DNA of 64,000 nt from an uncultured Prevotella sp. (GTDB lineage: Bacteria > Bacteroidota > Bacteroidia > Bacteroidales > Bacteroidaceae). The notes beneath the pieces were generated by a model. That model did not search any database, was not told the DNA's origin, and saw only the letters and a program-made list of their open reading frames with translations. Positions 25,140 to 32,471 of the stretch are shown here, piece after piece (within the stretch, counting starts at the first letter, position 1; every line of letters starts with the position of its first letter). The position numbers and the translations under genes are program-made. Where the stretch lies: NCBI GenBank assembly GCA_946403845.1, contig CAMJBL010000009.1:1-64000 (forward strand), in the 5' to 3' direction.

Positions 25140-25227
25140 GAATATACCTACCATATATACCTTGTATATGGAAGGTAATTGTTCTCGCTTTTTCGTATCT
25201 TTGCCGCCAAACATAATCTTTATCGTT

Positions 25228-26547
25228 ATGAATGAAGAAAAGCTTAAGAAGAAACGAAAGAAGAAAACGGCTGAGGGGGGCAAGAATCGGAAGCTGAATT
25301 GGAAGGATTATACGGCGACGGTGGAGGACATCAAGGTGTTCCTTAATGACCATGTCTACCTGCGGCACAACGTCATCACCCGGCGTGTGGAGTGCCGGAT
25401 ACCGTCGGACTACGATCGCGACGGCACGGACTGGCAGCCGGTGACGGACCGCATCGTGAACTCCCTGTGGGCAGAGCTGTCGAAGGAGAAGACGGTCAGG
25501 GTGCAGGACGTCTACCGCGTCATCGAGTCGGACTTCGTGCCCGAGTACCACCCGTTCCGCTTCTACCTGGAGCACCTGCCGCCGTGGAACCATGAGGTCG
25601 ACCATATCCTGATGCTGTCGCTGTCGGTCAACGTCCGCGGCGGTGCGGACGAGCAGCTGCTGTTTGCCGGGTATTTCAAGAAGTGGCTCGTGGGCATGGT
25701 GGCCGGCTGGGTGGACGACACGGTGGTGAACAACGTCATCCTCGTGCTCATCGGCGAACAGGGCTCGTATAAGACCACTTGGTTCAATTATCTTCTGCCG
25801 CCCGAACTGCGCTCCTACTTCTATACGAAGACAAATGCCAATAGAATGGGGCGAGACGACCTGCTGACACTGGCGCAGTACGGCCTCGTATGCTGTGAGG
25901 AGCTGGATACGATGCGACCCTCGGAACTCAACCAGCTGAAGGCTGCCGTGACGATGCCCTCGATCGACGAGCGTGCGGCCTATGCCCACTTCCATGAGCA
26001 CCGTAAGCACATCGCCTCGTTCTGCGGCACGGGCAATAATTCACAATTCCTCTCAGACCCGACGGGCAACCGCCGCTGGCTGCCCTTCGAGGTGGAGAAC
26101 ATCGAGTCGCCCCGCGAATACCCGTCCGACTACGAGGCTGTCTACGCGCAGGCTTATGCGCTCTATCGTGAGGGTTTCCAATACTGGTTCTCGCGGGCGG
26201 AGATCATGCGTCTCTCGGCGCACAACCGCCAGTTCGAGACGCCACGGCTGGAATATGAGCTGGCAAGCCTATATTTTACCCAACCCACGGGTGCCCGTCC
26301 GGGCGAGTTCATGAGCGTGGCCAGGGCCATGCAGATCGTCAGTGCCAACATCTCGCAGAAGCTGTCGGCGGTCTATCTGGGCCGTGCCTTGGGCGAGCTG
26401 GGCTTCCAGCGCGTGAAGTACAACGGCGTAAGGGGCTATATCGTCGTCTGCCGCAGCGGTGACGAGATACACGCCGCGCAGCAGTCGATGGCCGTGCAGG
26501 CAGAGAAGGAGACAGGGTCAGTGGACAGTAGTGGACAGTACATTTAG
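25228..26547 (+). CDS. VirE-family P-loop ATPase (phage/plasmid primase-helicase type)
   Basis: This 439-residue protein starts at ATG 25228 and opens with a Lys-rich stretch (KLKKKRKKKTAEG). Residues about 120-330 form a VirE (PF05272) ATPase: Walker A GEQGSYKTTW near residue 175, Walker B GLVCCEELD near 225, and sensor-like GTGNNSQFLSDPTGNRRW near 270. The family is related to superfamily 3 helicases of phages and plasmids. No primase domain is attached. The gene is clearly GC-richer than the block to its left. The C-terminal codons run into an inverted-repeat array (GGACAGTA) that supplies the stop region. Confidence 0.85.
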   Translation: MNEEKLKKKRKKKTAEGGKNRKLNWKDYTATVEDIKVFLNDHVYLRHNVITRRVECRIPSDYDRDGTDWQPVTDRIVNSLWAELSKEKTVRVQDVYRVIESDFVPEYHPFRFYLEHLPPWNHEVDHILMLSLSVNVRGGADEQLLFAGYFKKWLVGMVAGWVDDTVVNNVILVLIGEQGSYKTTWFNYLLPPELRSYFYTKTNANRMGRDDLLTLAQYGLVCCEELDTMRPSELNQLKAAVTMPSIDERAAYAHFHEHRKHIASFCGTGNNSQFLSDPTGNRRWLPFEVENIESPREYPSDYEAVYAQAYALYREGFQYWFSRAEIMRLSAHNRQFETPRLEYELASLYFTQPTGARPGEFMSVARAMQIVSANISQKLSAVYLGRALGELGFQRVKYNGVRGYIVVCRSGDEIHAAQQSMAVQAEKETGSVDSSGQYI

Positions 26548-26630
26548 AAGACTCCTCATGCGTACGTGCACGCCTATACGTACGCATGAGACTTTTTTAT
26601 TATTCTACTGTCAAGTACTGTCCACTGTCC
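26519..26630. repeat. Nested inverted repeats at the end of the VirE gene
   Basis: The outer pair is two GGACAGTA units at 26519-26541, inverted against CTACTGTC...TACTGTCC...CTGTCC at 26605-26630. Inside lies a perfect 12-base stem, CTCATGCGTACG (26555-26566) with CGTACGCATGAG (26579-26590). The outer arms again show the tandem-unit design seen across the window. Confidence 0.85.
26555..26598 (+). terminator. Probable terminator after the VirE-like gene
   Basis: The perfect 12-base stem is followed directly by ACTTTTTTATTATT. It starts 8 bases after the stop codon at 26547. Confidence 0.7.
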
Positions 26631-26676
26631 AGAAGATTTTCAGACATAAAGACATAAGAACATAACAATATAAGCA

Positions 26677-26859
26677 ATGAAAGCAATGAGTAAACAACAG
26701 CTGGCGGATGCCGCCGGTGTAAGTGTAAAGGTGCTGATGAGTTGGTGCCGCCCGTACAGGAAAGAGTTTGAGGCGATGGGACTGAAGCCGAAGGACCGTG
26801 TGCTGCCGCCGAGGATTGTGAAGTTCATCGCCGAGAAGTTCTGCATCGATGTCGAATAG
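26677..26859 (+). CDS. DUF4248-family small protein
   Basis: This 60-residue protein has a helix-turn-helix-like start (MSKQQLADAAGVSVKVLMSWC) and a second helical part (PRIVKFIAEKFCIDV). DUF4248 proteins are found beside VirE-like ATPases and HU-like proteins in many Bacteroidetes, always short, with no proven function. The fold suggests DNA binding in the manner of small excisionase-like adaptors. ATG 26686 (MSKQQ) is an alternative start. Confidence 0.75.
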   Translation: MKAMSKQQLADAAGVSVKVLMSWCRPYRKEFEAMGLKPKDRVLPPRIVKFIAEKFCIDVE

Positions 26860-26887
26860 CCTGCCATATTTTGCCTGGCAGGCTTTA
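26858..26887 (+). terminator. Terminator after the DUF4248 gene
   Basis: AGCCTGCC, loop ATATTTT, GCCTGGCAGGCTTTATT. The stem begins inside the stop codon. Confidence 0.75.
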
Positions 26888-27164
26888 TTGTGCCTTGTCT
26901 GTCCTAAAGCGAAAGCGACCTTCCGTTTTTTCGTACTTTTGTACCTGGTAAGCAAGACGAATTGAAGGGATGGCATCTATGCCTCGTTCAGATATCTCGG
27001 ACGACTCATTCAGACTATTTCTATACCCCTATAGGGATTATCTGAACACGTCATTGAGACTATCCGGATAGCACGAAGAGACTATCTGAACAACCCGTAG
27101 TTGACCCCCTCCCGCCTCGGCTGCCAAGAAGAGTTTACAGTTTATAGTTTACAGTTTACAGATT
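26888..27164 (+). promoter_or_regulatory. Leader of the HU-like gene with five ATCTGAA-type half-sites
   Basis: A -7 box TACTTTTG lies near 26933-26940. From 26986 to 27093 there are five related units: TTCAGATATCT, TTCAGACTAT, GATTATCTGAACA, GACTATCCGGATAGC and GACTATCTGAACA. The first two are inverted relative to the last. A GTTTACA/GTTTATA array (27132-27161) ends three bases before the ATG. The units could bind the HU-like protein or the DUF4248 protein, or could form RNA stems; this is inference. Confidence 0.5.
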
Positions 27165-28034
27165 ATGTCACAGAAGTACATTAAATCACAGAACAAGAAT
27201 GCGTACAATGCGAAGAGCTATGGCAAGTACTACGCGACTGCCGTGTACGACAACCATTTCATCGGTACTGAGGAGCTGGCGGAGTTCATCCAGACGCAGG
27301 CCTCGGTGAAGAAGTCGGATATCAAGGCCGTGCTCGACGAGCTGGGCGCCGCGATGAAGCACTACTTCGAGCTGGGTCAGAAGGTGAAACTCGACGGCAT
27401 CGGCATCATGAAGGTCGGCTTCTCGTCGATCGGCGTGGCCAGGATCGAGGACTGCACGTCGGCCACGATCACCACACGCCGCGTGCTGTTCCAGCCGGAG
27501 ACCGAGCGCGTCGTGGTGGGCCAGGAGAAGAAGCCCGACGGCAGCGTGAAGCAGAAGTATGTCAACGCCATCACCCTGCTGAAGGACGTGGTGTTCGAGG
27601 AGACCCACGACAACGCCATGAACGCCGAGCCGGAGGATGAGAACGACCAGGAGAGCGGCAACAACGGTTCTCAGAGCAGCAACAGCGGTAACACGCAGAA
27701 CCAGGGTGGCTCGCAGAATCAGGGTTCAGAGAACCAGGGTGGCACTCAGAGTGAATCAGGCTATGCGCTGACCATCACGACCATGGGCAGTGGCTCCTCC
27801 AGCGTAACCATTAACGGCAGTGCCGTGACTTCGGGATCGGCTCTGAACGAGGACGACGAGGTGGAGATCTCTATCACCCCCGCTGAAGGCACGACGCCCA
27901 GCGCTACGCTGAATGGCTCTTCTATCGAGCTCACCGAGAACGACGGTGTCTACACCGGTAACTTCGCGATGCCCGGACAGGCCTCGACCCTCATGATCAA
28001 CACAGGCAGCGCCTCCGGCGACAGCTCCATCTAA
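27165..28034 (+). CDS. HU-like DNA-binding protein with C-terminal DUF4469-type domain
   Basis: This 289-residue protein has an HU/IHF-like fold in its first 130 residues (FIGTEELAEFIQTQASVKKSDIKAVLDEL and then GQKVKLDGIGIMKVGF), as in the HU-DNA_bdg family of Bacteroidetes. A 50-residue linker rich in N, Q, G and S (about 160-200) leads to a small beta-domain (about 200-285, like DUF4469). Two-domain HU proteins of this type sit next to VirE, DUF4248 and amidase genes in many genomes. The linker suggests two independently moving parts. Confidence 0.8.
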   Translation: MSQKYIKSQNKNAYNAKSYGKYYATAVYDNHFIGTEELAEFIQTQASVKKSDIKAVLDELGAAMKHYFELGQKVKLDGIGIMKVGFSSIGVARIEDCTSATITTRRVLFQPETERVVVGQEKKPDGSVKQKYVNAITLLKDVVFEETHDNAMNAEPEDENDQESGNNGSQSSNSGNTQNQGGSQNQGSENQGGTQSESGYALTITTMGSGSSSVTINGSAVTSGSALNEDDEVEISITPAEGTTPSATLNGSSIELTENDGVYTGNFAMPGQASTLMINTGSASGDSSI

Positions 28035-28043
28035 ACTTTAATT

Positions 28044-28160
28044 AAACCACGAATTTAACGAATTAAACTAATTAAATTTGTGCGCAGAGAATAATTCGTG
28101 AAATTCGCGTCGCTCGGCTATGCCGCTTGCTACCGTAAGGACGCAAGAATTCGTGGTTAA
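28044..28160. repeat. Inverted element with ACCACGAATT arms
   Basis: Left arm 28044-28079 (AACCACGAATTTAACGAATT and on). Right arm blocks AATTCGTGAAATTCGCG at 28093 and GAATTCGTGGTTAA at 28147-28160. The spacer contains GTCGCTCGGCTATGCCGCTTG. Arms again are degenerate tandem units (AATTnnACGAATT). It fills the gap between the HU-like gene and the smalltalk peptide. Confidence 0.8.
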
Positions 28161-28177
28161 AAAAATATCTGAAGTTT

Positions 28178-28300
28178 ATGAAAATCAATCGTATTAAAGT
28201 AGGGAAGGTGTTGAAGTTTGTAGGGTCGTTGATTACCCTCGTCATTACCACATTCTTTGTTGGTAGCTGCACTGGTATTGTCCCTTTCACTTCCCTTTAA
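28178..28300 (+). CDS. Smalltalk-type small membrane peptide
   Basis: This 40-residue peptide runs from ATG 28178 to TAA 28300. It has a basic N-terminus (MKINRIKVGKVLKF), one hydrophobic segment (VGSLITLVITTFFVGSC) and a short polar tail. It matches the small peptides called smalltalk proteins that precede T7-type amidase genes in Bacteroidetes. The SC at the end of the hydrophobic stretch might be a lipobox. Only five bases separate it from the amidase gene, so co-expression is nearly certain; a holin-like role is a guess. Confidence 0.75.
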   Translation: MKINRIKVGKVLKFVGSLITLVITTFFVGSCTGIVPFTSL

Positions 28301-28305
28301 CTCCT

Positions 28306-28731
28306 ATGAGATCAATCACGTTAATTGTCATTCACTGTTCTGCAGTCAAGCCCGACCAGACAAGTTCGGTCGCTCAGATAAACACATGGCATCGCCAGCG
28401 AGGTTTCCACCTCGGCGTAGGCTACCACTACGTGATCCGTCGTGACGGAACGATAGAGCCAGGCCGTCCGGAATGGATGGTCGGTGCCCACTGCGTGAAC
28501 CACAATGCCCACTCGATCGGCATCTGCTACGAGGGCGGGTACGACGCAAGAGGTCAACCCGCCGACACGCGCACCGAGGCGCAGAAGGCTGCCATGCGAC
28601 GACTCCTTGAGGAACTGCACGAACGCTATCCCAAAGCTGTGATCGTCGGTCATCATGACCTGAATCCAGGGAAGGATTGCCCCTGCATCAAGAATGTCGC
28701 CCATGAGTATGCTGACCTAAAGCCGAAATAA
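28306..28731 (+). CDS. N-acetylmuramoyl-L-alanine amidase, T7-lysozyme type
   Basis: This 141-residue enzyme cleaves the amide bond between muramic acid and the stem peptide. The zinc site is complete: His10 (VIHCS), a His in GHHDLNPGKDC near residue 122, and the Cys of KDC near residue 130. The catalytic Tyr42 (GYHYVI) and the Lys before the zinc Cys also match T7 lysozyme. No signal peptide is present, so it acts after lysis or needs help to cross the membrane. It is the last gene of the cassette and is followed by a strong terminator. Confidence 0.9.
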   Translation: MRSITLIVIHCSAVKPDQTSSVAQINTWHRQRGFHLGVGYHYVIRRDGTIEPGRPEWMVGAHCVNHNAHSIGICYEGGYDARGQPADTRTEAQKAAMRRLLEELHERYPKAVIVGHHDLNPGKDCPCIKNVAHEYADLKPK

Positions 28732-28736
28732 CAATG

Positions 28737-28765
28737 ATCCCCGCTCAATTTGAGCGGGGATTTAT
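28737..28765. terminator. Bidirectional terminator at the end of the cassette
   Basis: ATCCCCGCTC, loop AATTT, GAGCGGGGAT, then TTTATTTT. The stem is perfect over ten base pairs. On the other strand the same stem encodes the last residues (NPRSN) of the convergent gene. Confidence 0.85.
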
Positions 28766-29395
28766 TTTGGAATTCACTAAAACGCCTAATATTGACATCA
28801 CCAGAAAGATGCCGATGATGGCGTAGGGCGAGGGCTGGGAGGCCAGGCGGCTGCCACCAAACTGACACTGGTACTGGAGCATGCGATCGACATAGGCATC
28901 GACGGTCGGCCAATGGCCTGCCTCCACCTCGCCATTCAGACGGCTGAACACCTCGTGTATATAGCGGCGATGCTCGGCGTTGATGGTTTCAGGCAGACGG
29001 TCGGTGGGCGCATACCAGCAGACGGCGGTCTTGGTGAGATGAGGGAAAATACGTAGGGTGGCACCACTATGCAATTCATGGACGAGCATCTGCAGCTCTG
29101 GGCTGGCCGAGAGGATGAAGGGCTCACGAATCCAATCCTCGTAGAAGAAGATCAGGCCCGTAAACACCTGCTCGGCGGTATAATCGGCGTATGACGGCTG
29201 ACCGCAGAGCATGACCGTGAGATGTTGGGCGTATTTGCTCAGCGGATAGACCCTTCCCTCGCCATCGTTGACGAAGAGGCGGCAGAAATGGCTCGCCTGA
29301 GCCTGCGGCAACACCCTTGGTGCGGCTTTCAAAGAAGCTGACCCCACCAGAAGCAGGGCCAGCATCAACATACAACGTACAACTTGTCTAAACAT
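28745..29395 (-). CDS. Exported protein resembling a fragment of a cytochrome c biogenesis (ResB/CcsA) protein
   Basis: This 216-residue protein has a signal peptide ending near LKAAP and one C-terminal membrane segment (YAIIGIFLVMSILGVLV, about 190-206). The region between contains GRVYPLSKYAQ and TAEQVFTGLIFFYEDWIREPFIL. These resemble the periplasmic part of Bacteroidetes fused ResB-CcsA proteins, from memory. The large multi-helix CcsA portion is missing, so this is a fragment or a shortened paralogue. It follows the di-haem protein gene by three bases, which fits a cytochrome-related job. Its stop codon lies in the terminator stem. Confidence 0.45.
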   Translation of the reverse strand: MFRQVVRCMLMLALLLVGSASLKAAPRVLPQAQASHFCRLFVNDGEGRVYPLSKYAQHLTVMLCGQPSYADYTAEQVFTGLIFFYEDWIREPFILSASPELQMLVHELHSGATLRIFPHLTKTAVCWYAPTDRLPETINAEHRRYIHEVFSRLNGEVEAGHWPTVDAYVDRMLQYQCQFGGSRLASQPSPYAIIGIFLVMSILGVLVNSKINPRSN

Positions 29396-29398
29396 GGG

Positions 29399-31102
29399 TC
29401 AGATGCTTTGCAGGAACTTGACAATCGCATCGCGGTCGGCCTTGGGCAGATAGAAGAATTTCTCCGTAGAACGGTAGGCATCGCTCTTCTTGGAATAGGC
29501 GTGCCACATGATGGCTTCTATCTCGTTACGGGCGCGGCAGTCGTGCAGACGGTCCTCGGCGCCTGTATTGATACGTGAGAGTCCCCTACCCCACAGCGGC
29601 GTGGTGCGACACCATGAGCCGTGAATGCCGTTCTTCATATAAAGGCGGTGATGGATCATGTCGGTATAAGGATAGATGACCTGGTTCGGATAGCGCGGCA
29701 GACTCAGGTTGTTGCTGACAATGGGCGATGGAGCCCAGTAGTCGTCGTTGCCGGTGGTCCACTTCGCACGGTGACAGTTGGCACAGCCAATCTCGTTGAA
29801 CATCTGCTTGCCACGCTGCACCTGCTTGTCGTTGAGGTCACGGGCACGAGGAATGGCCAAGCCACGATGCCACACCATGAACGACCAGAAGTTATTGTCG
29901 GTCATCTCCGGCTGGAAGTTGTGGTAGGCATTATCAAACTGGTTGGTCTTGGGGTCGAGCAAAGCCGCCACAGCCTCAGCAATACCCTCGTCAGTACCAT
30001 CGTTGTAATAGGGCGACGACGGGTCGCGCTTGATGGCGGCTATCACATCGGGATTCTTCGACATGGCCTGTGCCCAGGCGGTGGTGGTATAGAGATACGG
30101 GCGGTCGCTACGGCTCACATTCGTGATGTTCCACACGGCATTGGCGCCAGCACCGTCCTGCAGCGAGGCACGCGTCATGGCGTAGGTGAAGCGCTTGATC
30201 TTCTTCGTGCCATCGGCCAAGGTGTACCAGGCACCTGCCGCCCAGTCGTTGGCCTCCTTATCCCAGAAGTTGGGATTCAGCTCGGCAAAAGGTGCCTCAC
30301 GCTGATACTGTGCCTTGATGGAGTCTTCGGGAATGGCATCGAGCAGTCCTGAGCCGATGATACCGATGGTGGACTCCAGACGGAAGGCGAGGTTCGAGGG
30401 CTTCGGATCGGTATTGAAAGCCTCGATGTCGATGTCCAGCTCAGGATAGATGAGCTCGTAGCGCTCGCCATCGGGGAACTGCATCGGCAGTCCGCTCTCC
30501 ATCGCCACAATGGGCAGCCATGCGAGGTGGATGCCACTCTCGTCGACAGGTGGCAGGAAGGGCGATACGGCACGTGTCTGCGGCATGCCGGTGACCTCAG
30601 AGATATATGGTCCGTCGTCGCTGTTGGCACCATCGACAGGATGGTAGATCACCAGCAGATAGCCATTGCCTCGCTGGTCGGCATTATAGCTCTCCACCCG
30701 TTTGCCGTGACCATAGCCCGGATGGCAGTGGATACAAGAGGAACGCACGTAGGCTGGGCCGAGACCGCCGAAGCTGGCGGTGCTGGTGGGGGTGAAGTCG
30801 TGCTCGAAGAGCAGTTCGCCACGTTTGAAGGCCGCCATCAGGTCGGCGTTCTGCGTAGAGGGTGTCTCGTCTTCATAACAGCCGGCCACCGTGTTCGTCG
30901 TGGTTCCCAACTCTCCGCCAGGAAACCATTCCTCGGCCTTGAAACCCGCTGTTTCCTTACCGATGTACTTATAGTCCTCTTCGCCGGTGGTACTGATGCC
31001 GTTATCGGCCACCTCCGACTCATTGCTCTCTGAACAGGAAGTCAGCGCCATGCTTAGCACGGCACTGACCATCCAGAGGTTGGATTTATTCAAAAGTCTC
31101 AT
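29399..31102 (-). CDS. Di-haem c-type lipoprotein (DUF1111, MauG/peroxidase-like oxidoreductase)
   Basis: This 567-residue lipoprotein (ALTSC) has two covalent haem motifs, CIHCH at residues 123-127 and CANCH at 440-444. The fold matches the DUF1111 di-haem family, once called thiol oxidoreductases, whose members often sit beside imelysins and iron-regulated porins. It is likely involved in iron or haem redox chemistry at the surface or in the periplasm. It is the third gene of a leftward run (porin, imelysin, di-haem protein, biogenesis-like fragment). Confidence 0.85.
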   Translation of the reverse strand: MRLLNKSNLWMVSAVLSMALTSCSESNESEVADNGISTTGEEDYKYIGKETAGFKAEEWFPGGELGTTTNTVAGCYEDETPSTQNADLMAAFKRGELLFEHDFTPTSTASFGGLGPAYVRSSCIHCHPGYGHGKRVESYNADQRGNGYLLVIYHPVDGANSDDGPYISEVTGMPQTRAVSPFLPPVDESGIHLAWLPIVAMESGLPMQFPDGERYELIYPELDIDIEAFNTDPKPSNLAFRLESTIGIIGSGLLDAIPEDSIKAQYQREAPFAELNPNFWDKEANDWAAGAWYTLADGTKKIKRFTYAMTRASLQDGAGANAVWNITNVSRSDRPYLYTTTAWAQAMSKNPDVIAAIKRDPSSPYYNDGTDEGIAEAVAALLDPKTNQFDNAYHNFQPEMTDNNFWSFMVWHRGLAIPRARDLNDKQVQRGKQMFNEIGCANCHRAKWTTGNDDYWAPSPIVSNNLSLPRYPNQVIYPYTDMIHHRLYMKNGIHGSWCRTTPLWGRGLSRINTGAEDRLHDCRARNEIEAIMWHAYSKKSDAYRSTEKFFYLPKADRDAIVKFLQSI

Positions 31103-31125
31103 TTTAATTTATCAATTATCAATCT

Positions 31126-32424
31126 TCAATTCCTTAAGATCCAACTGGCAGCCTCATTGAGTTCGTCGTCGAGGTCGCCGATGGCATCCATCGCTGCTTT
31201 CACACAGGCAGCGCCAGGTGCCTCTACAAAAGACTTCCCACTATTCTGACAGGCCTTCAGGGCGGCGAGGGCGGCCGTGAGTTTTGACTGAAGGGCAGCA
31301 GCCTCAGCGGCATTATATTTCTGGAGATACGACATCACCGAACTGCTGGTGGCCGAGGCACCTTCCACATTATTATAGAGGGCGTTCTGGATACTCATGA
31401 TATTGCCATAGAAATCGGTGAACGAGTTGTGGCTGTAGGGCGACTCGATGTAGTTGGGATCGTCTTCGGCATCACCGGTACCTGTGGCGGCACGGTAGGC
31501 CTGACCCATCTTCTGGTCGGCCACCTCGGCACAGATATTCGAGCAGCCACCCACGAGGATTTCCTCCACCACCTTCTTCCAGGAGTTGTAGGTGCTGTTG
31601 CCGCTGTTGACAGCCACCAGGTTCTCACCATAGGTCAGACCGTTCTTGCTCACCTTCGTCTCGAAATCGTCGCTGCTGACGGCACACTCGGCCACACGGC
31701 TCTTGTGGGCAGCGCTGGCATTGGCATTCCAGGCCACTTCGAGCTGGAAGCACTTATCGCGCAGGTCGCCGGCTACGGCCGTGGCGAAGATCACCTCTTC
31801 CTTGGCCGTCACGTCACCCTTGCTGGTGATGTCGCTGTCGGTCTCCTTCTCATCGTTGTTGAAGAAGGCGGCATTGCGGTTCTTGCCATCGCGGAAGAAG
31901 ATGAACTCGATACCATGGAAACCGAGGTTTTCGGCCGTCAGACTAGTACGGGCATATTCGATACCATCGGCAGCGTCTAGCTTCTGGATCTTCGCATCGT
32001 CGGTCAGGTCCTCACCTAAAGTAGGTACATCGAGGGGCCAGGTGTCGATGTGCGGGTCGATCTCGAAATCGCTGGCAGCACCATAGAGGAAGGCCTCGCT
32101 CTGCTCCCAGTATTTTCTGGCATTCTTGTAAGAGGTGCAGATGGCGTCAATCTCGCTCTGGTTGACGGCGGTTCCTGCCTTTAATTTGTTCTTCAGGGCA
32201 CTGATCTTATTGAAAAGATTCTCGCTCTCGTTGGCCAGACTGGTGTAAGTGGGATAGACAACATCGCTCAGGTACTGCTTGGTCAGCGCCTCGATGGCCT
32301 CGTTCTGTTCCTTGGTTACATCGACATTGTCGTTGTTGTCGTCATCACTTGAGCACGATACTGTACCCATTGTCATCATGCAAGCTGCAGCGAACAGCAT
32401 TGCGAACTTAAAAATCTTTTTCAT
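31126..32424 (-). CDS. Imelysin-family lipoprotein (M75 peptidase-like, iron-regulated)
   Basis: This 432-residue lipoprotein (TVSC at residues 21-24) is all-helical with the imelysin GxHxxE motif as GFHGIE at residues 168-173. Imelysins (IrpA, EfeO M75) bind iron or haem; they are not proven peptidases. The gene lies between a porin-like gene and the di-haem gene, a combination seen in iron uptake loci. The stop codon is inside a short TCAATTATCAAT-type array at 31107-31133. Confidence 0.88.
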   Translation of the reverse strand: MKKIFKFAMLFAAACMMTMGTVSCSSDDDNNDNVDVTKEQNEAIEALTKQYLSDVVYPTYTSLANESENLFNKISALKNKLKAGTAVNQSEIDAICTSYKNARKYWEQSEAFLYGAASDFEIDPHIDTWPLDVPTLGEDLTDDAKIQKLDAADGIEYARTSLTAENLGFHGIEFIFFRDGKNRNAAFFNNDEKETDSDITSKGDVTAKEEVIFATAVAGDLRDKCFQLEVAWNANASAAHKSRVAECAVSSDDFETKVSKNGLTYGENLVAVNSGNSTYNSWKKVVEEILVGGCSNICAEVADQKMGQAYRAATGTGDAEDDPNYIESPYSHNSFTDFYGNIMSIQNALYNNVEGASATSSSVMSYLQKYNAAEAAALQSKLTAALAALKACQNSGKSFVEAPGAACVKAAMDAIGDLDDELNEAASWILRN

Positions 32425-32426
32425 AT

Positions 32427-32471
32427 CTGTAAACTGTAAACTATAAACTATAAACTGTAAACTATAAACTA
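32427..32471. repeat. GTAAACT/ATAAACT array between porin and imelysin genes
   Basis: Six tandem units (GTAAACT, GTAAACT, ATAAACT, ATAAACT, GTAAACT, ATAAACT). It fills the whole gap between the two genes and touches the stop codon of the porin gene at 32469. No inverted partner is present. Confidence 0.88.

Noticed and set aside
25081..26010. 309-codon minus-strand ORF
   Set aside because: It is antisense to the VirE ATPase; composition (many H, R, V, L) is that of a shadow frame.
26986..27093. attachment site or tRNA-like sequence in the cassette
   Set aside because: There is no cloverleaf, CCA end or flanking direct repeat, and no integrase gene.
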